NCBI GenBank assembly: GCA_044433285.1
Contig: JAWXTU010000036.1
Coordinates: forward strand, 1 to 19,380
DNA from: Aphodosoma sp044433285
Lineage (GTDB): Bacteria; Bacteroidota; Bacteroidia; Bacteroidales; Paludibacteraceae
Reading direction: 5' to 3'
Length of the DNA stretch: 19,380 bases
In this document: positions 14,490 to 19,380 of the stretch, one piece after another
Numbering within the stretch: the first letter of the stretch is position 1
How the letters are laid out: every line of letters starts with the position of its first letter
Program-made: the position numbers and the translations under genes
Notes under the pieces: generated by a model
What the model saw: the letters and a program-made list of their open reading frames with translations, nothing else
The model's database searches: none
What the model was told of the DNA's origin: nothing

Positions 14490-15833
14490 ATGCACATTAA
14501 AGTATTAAATGGCAGTCCGAAAGGGAACAATTCCGTTACTCTTTTTACAGCCAAATTTATCGCAAAAAACTTTCCTCAACACACGTTTGAAATGATAAAC
14601 GTGGCACAAAAGGTAAGGTCTTACGAAAAAAATCCTTCGCAACTACAATCTCTCAAAGAGGCAGACATCATTGTATTTGCCTATCCTGTATACACATTTA
14701 TTGCTCCTGCTCAACTGCACCGAATTATCGAGTTGATAAAAGAGGAGAATATCGACCTAAGCGGTAAGTGGGTAACACAAATCTCCACCTCTAAACACGT
14801 ATACGATTTTACGGCTCACCGCTATATAGAGGATAATGCTGCCGACCTAAATATGAGAATTATCCCAGGTCTTTCGGCTGATATGGATGATATCCTCACA
14901 CCAAAAGGACAAGAGACCGCTTTGGCTTTCTGGCGCAGTGTGGAGTTTGCATACAACAATAATATAGAGCAGTCTACCATTATGCGTGCAATTCAACCAA
15001 GTGCTGCATCACCTCAAATATCTCTCCCCGCACCAGCAGCACAAACCACAGAGAAATCTGATAAATTCGATACTGTTCTCGTTACCTATCTTACAAAAAA
15101 AGAGGGTAATTTATACGAGATGATAGAGTATTTCAAAGCGATATATCCTAATAAATTGCGCATCGTAAATATCGCAGAATTTAAATTTACTGGGGGCTGT
15201 TTCGGCTGTTTAAAATGTGCCGACACTGCAAAATGTATACAGAAAGATAGGTTTGATGATTTCTTGCGCACAGAGATACAGAGTTCTAATGCCACTATCT
15301 ATGCTTTTGATATTAAAGACCATAGCATGGGTTCGGTGTTTAAAACATACGACGACCGCAACTTCTGCAACGGACACCGCACCACTACAATGGGCACTCC
15401 TGTAGGATATATCGTGGCAGGTAAATTATCGCAAGAAGATAATTTGCGCACGCTAATCAATGCTCGTGCTAATGTGGGGCATAACTACCTTGCTTATGTG
15501 GCGAGCGATGAGTTTGATGCTGCAAAAAATCTACAATCTCTAGCATCACAACTCGATTATGCTCTACAAAACAAGTTGATTTTACCGCAAAATTTCTTGG
15601 GTGTAGGCGGACATAAAATTTTTCGTGACCTTATATATGAGATGCGTGGAATTATGAGTGCCGACCACAAATTCTATAAAGAGAAAGGATTCTACGATGA
15701 TTTCCCACAACGCAAATGGAAACGCAGTTTGCTAATGAAACTGGTAGGGTGGATGATGAAAAATCCAAAATTCAGCTCTAAAATGCAAGCTGGTATGACT
15801 GCACCATACAAGAAAATGCTTGGTGAAGAGTAG
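14490..15833 (+). CDS. Two-domain flavodoxin-fold NAD(P)H-dependent oxidoreductase with a CX2CX2CX5C motif
   Basis: The 447-residue protein appears to be two flavodoxin-like domains in one chain. Domain 1 (about 1-165) opens with the FMN-phosphate loop LNGSPKGNNSVT and has DIIVFAYPVYTF. A low-complexity Ala/Pro/Gln linker (about 168-190) follows. Domain 2 (about 193-355) starts DTVLVTYLTKKEGN and carries Cys237, Cys240, Cys243 and Cys249 (GGCFGCLKCADTAKC), spaced CX2CX2CX5C, as in iron-sulfur flavoproteins and related FMN reductases. The last 80 residues are basic (QRKWKRS) and contain no clear membrane segment. Substrate unknown; a role in electron transfer or detoxification is inference. 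It has its own promoter and a strong terminator. The second domain may bind FMN, an [4Fe-4S] cluster, both or neither. Confidence 0.8.
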   Translation: MHIKVLNGSPKGNNSVTLFTAKFIAKNFPQHTFEMINVAQKVRSYEKNPSQLQSLKEADIIVFAYPVYTFIAPAQLHRIIELIKEENIDLSGKWVTQISTSKHVYDFTAHRYIEDNAADLNMRIIPGLSADMDDILTPKGQETALAFWRSVEFAYNNNIEQSTIMRAIQPSAASPQISLPAPAAQTTEKSDKFDTVLVTYLTKKEGNLYEMIEYFKAIYPNKLRIVNIAEFKFTGGCFGCLKCADTAKCIQKDRFDDFLRTEIQSSNATIYAFDIKDHSMGSVFKTYDDRNFCNGHRTTTMGTPVGYIVAGKLSQEDNLRTLINARANVGHNYLAYVASDEFDAAKNLQSLASQLDYALQNKLILPQNFLGVGGHKIFRDLIYEMRGIMSADHKFYKEKGFYDDFPQRKWKRSLLMKLVGWMMKNPKFSSKMQAGMTAPYKKMLGEE

Positions 15834-15855
15834 TTGATTGATAACCGAAATAAGT

Positions 15856-15896
15856 ATGCCCCACTGATTTATATCTATTCTAAATCAGTGGGGCAT
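15856..15896. terminator. Bidirectional terminator between convergent genes
   Basis: Perfect 16-base arms (15856-15871 ATGCCCCACTGATTTA and 15881-15896) flank a 9-base loop. It lies 22 bp after the oxidoreductase stop and 19 bp after the phosphatase stop on the other strand. The stem is followed by TTTAG in the plus direction and by ACTTATTT in the minus direction, so the U-tracts are weak, but the position between converging genes supports termination. Confidence 0.8.
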
Positions 15897-15915
15897 TTAG
15901 CTATATGATTCAAGA

Positions 15916-17004
15916 CTATTTCTCCATTATCTCTCTGATGCGTTGAGGAATTTCTATATTCTCCATTATGCCCGAGAATTTCTCGGCAGATGGACCGTAT
16001 GAGAAGATAGGAACGATTGTACCTGTGTGATTACCTGTAGTAAATGTTACATCTAGCGTAGAATCGGCATAAGAGCCATCAAGCACTACAGCACCACCTG
16101 TTTCGTGGTCGGCAGTGATAACTACAAGTGTATTGCCATCTTTAGCGGCAAAATCAAGTGCAATTTGAACTGCACGCTCGAAATCTAACATCTCGCCAGT
16201 AAGGCAGGTTTGATCGTTGCCATGACCACAAAAATCTATTTGAGAACCCTCTACCATAAGGAAAAATCCTTTATCTTCTGCATCTAACGAGTTGATTGCT
16301 TGCTCTACAGCCGCTGGCAAGAAACCGCCACGCTCAGCAAAAGAAGGCATATGGTCATCGGCAGCTAACAGACCGTATGGTAATGACTTAACTGGCTCTA
16401 CAAGATCAAGTTCAAAATCAATTTCATAACCTTTTGCAATTAGCGAATCTACTAAATTCACGCTATCTGCACGATTGATAAAATGTTTGCGACCGCCACC
16501 TGCAAAATAGTCCACACCCGAATGTAATAGATCGACTGCAATCTCTTCGTAAAGATTACGAGATACTTGATGTGCATAAAAAGCTGCTGGAGTGGCGTGT
16601 GTAATATAAGATGTTACAACCAAACCTGTAGGTCGTTCTGTATCTTCAAAATCCTTCAATACCGAATATACATTTGTTGAGTCAGCCGACATACCAATCA
16701 CACCGTTGTTAGTTTTGTTGCCTGTAGCCAAAGCTGTGCCACTTGCTGCCGAATCGGTAATGTAATTGCTCGACGAATATGTACGAGCAAAACCTGAATA
16801 TTGACACATATCAAAGGCTGTTTTTTCTCCGCCTAATGCAGTAAGAGCCACTTGTATTTGACTCACTCCCATACCGTCACCTATCATATAAATCACATTT
16901 TTCACCTCCGCAGCAGGCAAATTCTCTTCGTTGTTACTGTTTGATACACAAGATGTAGCAAAAAGCGCGCATCCTAAAAATAGGTACATTAATCTGTTTT
17001 TCAT
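15916..17004 (-). CDS. Alkaline phosphatase family lipoprotein
   Basis: Hydrolyses phosphate monoesters outside the cytoplasm. An N-terminal signal (MKNRLMYLFLGCALFATSC) ends in a lipobox with Cys19, so the mature protein is likely lipid-anchored. Alkaline phosphatase landmarks are complete: Asp43 (MIGDGMG), nucleophile Ser85 (TDSAASGTALATG), His136/Thr138 (THATPAAF) where E. coli has Asp153/Thr155, Arg149 (E. coli Arg166), Glu252/Asp257/His261 (VEGSQIDFCGHGND), Asp299-His300 (TADHETGG) and His326 (GNHTG). At 362 residues it is about 100 shorter than E. coli PhoA, a compact version. It lies 75 bp after the MerR gene on the same strand; that gap contains an inverted repeat. A phosphate-scavenging role is inferred from the family. 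Confidence 0.93.
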   Translation of the reverse strand: MKNRLMYLFLGCALFATSCVSNSNNEENLPAAEVKNVIYMIGDGMGVSQIQVALTALGGEKTAFDMCQYSGFARTYSSSNYITDSAASGTALATGNKTNNGVIGMSADSTNVYSVLKDFEDTERPTGLVVTSYITHATPAAFYAHQVSRNLYEEIAVDLLHSGVDYFAGGGRKHFINRADSVNLVDSLIAKGYEIDFELDLVEPVKSLPYGLLAADDHMPSFAERGGFLPAAVEQAINSLDAEDKGFFLMVEGSQIDFCGHGNDQTCLTGEMLDFERAVQIALDFAAKDGNTLVVITADHETGGAVVLDGSYADSTLDVTFTTGNHTGTIVPIFSYGPSAEKFSGIMENIEIPQRIREIMEK

Positions 17005-17029
17005 ATCGTTACTGTTTTAATTTTTTATC

Positions 17030-17049
17030 GGGGAGTTTTTTGAAACTCC
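17030..17049. repeat. Intergenic inverted repeat, MerR-phosphatase gap
   Basis: GGGGAGTTTTTTGAAACTCC on the plus strand; arms GGAGTTT/AAACTCC are perfect. It belongs to the same family as the repeats in the purine operon, showing that the family is not limited to that operon. Confidence 0.65.
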
Positions 17050-17079
17050 TATTATTAAACGGTCAAAATAGATCGTTGT

Positions 17080-17439
17080 TTATTCAATTATTATCTCCTC
17101 TGCCAACGCCTCTCTATCATTCAACTCTAGTCTGATAGCAAGAAGTTCCTCTTTTATGTTTTTGAGTTTATTAACCACCTGCATCCGTCGCATATCGTCA
17201 TCTGCGCTCAACTGCAATCGCTTTTTTGCACCACTCAATGTTAAACCCAAATCATTAGTTAAATAATATATCGTTTGCACCATCTCTATATCTTTTTGGG
17301 TATATCTGCGAGTGCCTTTGCTAGATAGAGTGGGACGAAGAGAATCAAACTCCTTCTCCCAATATCTCAGCGTAGATTGCGGAAGTTGTAGCAGATCAGA
17401 AACTTCTGAGATAGAGTAATATATCTTTTGTGTTGCCAT
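17080..17439 (-). CDS. MerR-family transcriptional regulator
   Basis: A 119-residue DNA-binding protein. The winged helix-turn-helix occupies about residues 6-75: YSISEVSDLLQLPQSTLRYW is the recognition helix region, GTRRYTQKDI the wing, and GLTLSGAKKRL follows, all diagnostic of MerR. The C-terminal 40 residues form a short coiled-coil dimerisation helix. There is no cysteine, so no metal or thiol effector pocket is apparent; the signal is unknown. The gene starts 5 bp after the LysM transglycosylase stop and precedes the phosphatase, so it is co-transcribed with envelope genes. Targets cannot be deduced from the sequence. Confidence 0.92.
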   Translation of the reverse strand: MATQKIYYSISEVSDLLQLPQSTLRYWEKEFDSLRPTLSSKGTRRYTQKDIEMVQTIYYLTNDLGLTLSGAKKRLQLSADDDMRRMQVVNKLKNIKEELLAIRLELNDREALAEEIIIE

Positions 17440-17444
17440 AAATA

Positions 17445-18728
17445 TTATTTATGTATTTTTAGATTTTGCCCTATACGAATAGTTGTAGATTTTAGTCCGT
17501 TCCACTTTTGAATATTAGCCACTGACACTTTGTATCTTGATGCAATACCACCTAATGTATCGCCACTCTTTACTTTATACGTTATAACTGACGCCTCTTT
17601 GGGTTCCACTTTCAACTGACGCTCTATCAACTCTGTTTTATATGCCAATATGGTATCTCTATTTTCAGTATAACCGTTGATATCTTTCATCGGAAGTACC
17701 AACGAATATGGTTTAGTATTGCCAGGAATAATATCAGCTCTGTATTGAGGGTTTAAATATCTCAACTCATCTATCGAGATAGATAGTACCTCTGAAATTT
17801 GAGATAGATGCACTCTATCTGTAACCATAATTGTATCTGTAATAAGCTCATAATCTGGCTCTGTAGCACAGATATTATGCTCTTTGTGATAATTGAGAAT
17901 ATAATTAGCTGCTATAAAAATAGGTACATAATTGCGTGTTTCGCGTGGCAAATAAGGGTAGATATCCCAATAATTTCTTTTGCCATCTGCATGACGAATT
18001 GCCTTTGCCACATTACCTGGTCCACAATTATACGCCGCTATAACCAGATGCCAATCGCCATACATCTGGTATAAATCAGATAGATAACGAGCTGCTGCAT
18101 CTGATGATTTTATCGGATCGCAACGCTCATCTACTAAACTGTTTACCTCTAATTTGTAATATTTACCTGTGGCAGCCATAAATTGCCACAGCCCTTTTGC
18201 ACCCACATATGATGTTGCCTGTGGATTCAGACCACTCTCTATTATAGGCAGATAGCGCATCTCAAACGGTACATTATATCGTTCTAAAGCCTCTTCGAAA
18301 AGCGAAAAATAGTATCTATTACCCACACCAAGCATTCTACCTATCTGCTTATCCCGTTTGGCGTACATCTCGATAAAACTCTTCACAACCGAATTAAATG
18401 GCATCTCCATTATATATGGCAATTGCTGCAAACGCTCAATATATACCGAATCGGAACAGTAGACTGGAGTGAATTTTTCCACGTCGCAACTATCTGAATT
18501 ATCAGAGAGTTTCATTAGATAGAAATTATGCAACATCATCTCTAAATGATTTTCATACTCGGCAAGTGATAATGAATCTAAAAAAAGTTGAGTGGGGAGA
18601 GAATCGAGGACAGTGATAGTAGTATCTGTTTCAATGTTCAATGTGTCTGCATTCTCTTGACTATAAGTCAAAAATGGTACTGCAACGAGTAATACTATAA
18701 CTAAAAAAAGATGAGTAAAGTTCTTCAT
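17445..18728 (-). CDS. Membrane-bound lytic murein transglycosylase D-like protein with LysM domain
   Basis: Cleaves peptidoglycan glycan strands with 1,6-anhydro-MurNAc formation, in the periplasm. A signal peptide (LFLVIVLLVAVPFL) is followed by a long linker and an SLT catalytic domain (about 145-285): Glu164 in LPIIESGLNP is the catalytic acid, then GAKGLWQFM, AAYNCGPGNV and RNYVPIFIAANYI. A degenerate LysM-like segment (about 300-347) and a clear C-terminal LysM (382-425, ITYKVKSGDTLGGIASRY...IRIGQNLKIHK) bind the wall. The 427-residue size matches Bacteroidota MltD-type enzymes. There is no lipobox. It sits 27 bp after the DUF5683 gene and 5 bp before MerR. From memory, DUF5683 plus LysM transglycosylase follow parAB in many Bacteroidota, which would suggest parB just beyond the right edge. 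Confidence 0.93.
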   Translation of the reverse strand: MKNFTHLFLVIVLLVAVPFLTYSQENADTLNIETDTTITVLDSLPTQLFLDSLSLAEYENHLEMMLHNFYLMKLSDNSDSCDVEKFTPVYCSDSVYIERLQQLPYIMEMPFNSVVKSFIEMYAKRDKQIGRMLGVGNRYYFSLFEEALERYNVPFEMRYLPIIESGLNPQATSYVGAKGLWQFMAATGKYYKLEVNSLVDERCDPIKSSDAAARYLSDLYQMYGDWHLVIAAYNCGPGNVAKAIRHADGKRNYWDIYPYLPRETRNYVPIFIAANYILNYHKEHNICATEPDYELITDTIMVTDRVHLSQISEVLSISIDELRYLNPQYRADIIPGNTKPYSLVLPMKDINGYTENRDTILAYKTELIERQLKVEPKEASVITYKVKSGDTLGGIASRYKVSVANIQKWNGLKSTTIRIGQNLKIHK

Positions 18729-18755
18729 AAAATTGTTTACTAATTAACGGGAAAT

Positions 18756-19380
18756 CTAAAATGATAGTCCCACATTACAGGAGATGGTTGGTTGGGTACT
18801 ATTAGGCACCACCTCTAGTTTTGGTCGCACCTTTATCGACAAATCTGGAGATACATCAAAATCTGCTAATTGAGCATCTACATAAGCATCTATCACAGTA
18901 ATTGCATAAAATGCTACACCTATTAAAATCGACATATCTCGGTAGCGACGTAGATAGGTGATACTATTGCTTAGATAACTCTCTGTAGATGAATCGGGAT
19001 AACCTGCTGGCACTATATTTTCATATGAATTGGTGCTAGGATCTGTATCCAAAATATCAAGATAAGCAATAGTGTATTCATTATATCGTGCACTGTTCCA
19101 AGATATTGCATATGCTACACCTGCAAAACCACCGACTACAATTGGGAGTTTCCAGTATTTTCTGTTGTATATCTGACCTGCACCAGGGAGCAGTAGAGCA
19201 TACCACAAACTCTTACTTGGGTCGGGCATAAATTCTTCCTTATTTTGCTTGCGTATTGACTCTATTCTCTTCCGCTTCTCCGCTTCAGTGAGAGTGTCTG
19301 TTTTAGGTGGTTGTGAATCAAAATTACGTGGGCGCATCAACTCTTTTGGGCGAACAATAGTATCTTGCTCTTCGGCAATA
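18756..19380 (-). CDS. DUF5683-type membrane protein, 5' end outside the window
   Basis: The frame stays open to the right edge (codons upstream of the ATG at 19337 continue as KEL preceded by PRVITDQEEAI read backwards), so the true start is probably beyond the window. The visible part has a charged N-terminal stretch rich in Lys/Arg, then the family signature PDPSKSLWYALLLPGAGQIYN followed by KYWKLPIVVGG. Hydrophobic segments lie at about 45-60, 66-81 and 136-155 of the ATG-counted protein, which points to an inner-membrane or envelope location. The last 35 residues are polar and end in a phenylalanine. Function is unknown; the family is found mainly in Bacteroidota. It is the first gene seen of the DUF5683 - transglycosylase - MerR unit. 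Confidence 0.85.
   Translation of the reverse strand, partial: IAEEQDTIVRPKELMRPRNFDSQPPKTDTLTEAEKRKRIESIRKQNKEEFMPDPSKSLWYALLLPGAGQIYNRKYWKLPIVVGGFAGVAYAISWNSARYNEYTIAYLDILDTDPSTNSYENIVPAGYPDSSTESYLSNSITYLRRYRDMSILIGVAFYAITVIDAYVDAQLADFDVSPDLSIKVRPKLEVVPNSTQPTISCNVGLSF

Noticed and set aside
15916..17004. Truncated or pseudogene alkaline phosphatase because of its short length
   Set aside because: All metal-binding and nucleophile motifs and the signal peptide are present in one intact frame, so it is a compact but complete enzyme.
17040..17079. Separate promoter for the phosphatase gene
   Set aside because: CAAAATAG near 17065 only partly resembles the reversed -7 consensus CAAAnnTA and no -33 element is spaced correctly.

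Overview
The window looks like a chromosomal segment of a Bacteroidales (Bacteroidota) bacterium of moderate to low G+C. The evidence is lineage-typical promoters of the TAnnTTTG / TTTG kind on both strands of the one long intergenic region, few Shine-Dalgarno sequences, a lipoprotein-type alkaline phosphatase, and a DUF5683 - LysM transglycosylase pair of the kind found in Bacteroidota. I cannot place it below order level.

Positions 1-14136 hold a near-complete de novo purine operon on the minus strand. In transcription order it reads purE - purL - purC (short type) - purC (long type) - purF - purM - purN - purH - a secreted helical-repeat protein of unknown role - purD - folD. Together the genes cover PRPP to IMP except PurB and PurK, which are not here; FolD renews the one-carbon folate used by PurN and PurH. 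Gaps are 2-108 bp, and I found no promoter of the expected consensus inside the operon. The one candidate promoter lies about 220 bp upstream of purE. The leader between it and purE contains a terminator-like hairpin whose 5' arm is the end of a possible 24-codon leader ORF, which suggests transcription attenuation. The operon ends at a 44-bp perfect palindrome left of folD.

Oddities in the operon are two adjacent SAICAR synthase genes of different subfamilies, the shorter with a substituted conserved arginine; a PurL and a gene order that recall Firmicutes; a secreted protein gene wedged between purH and purD; and GGGGAGTTT...AAACTCCCC-like inverted repeats in many gaps.

Right of the leader, a plus-strand gene (14490-15833) encodes a two-domain flavodoxin-fold oxidoreductase with a CX2CX2CX5C motif. 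It converges on a lipoprotein alkaline phosphatase (15916-17004), and a perfect 16-bp-arm hairpin between them acts in both directions. The remaining minus-strand genes run DUF5683 membrane protein (cut by the right edge) - LysM lytic transglycosylase - MerR regulator - phosphatase, plausibly one transcription unit for cell-envelope functions that starts outside the window.

No tRNA, rRNA, CRISPR array, transposase or phage gene was seen. The most promising material for something new is the purE leader, the tandem purC pair, and the intergenic palindrome family.
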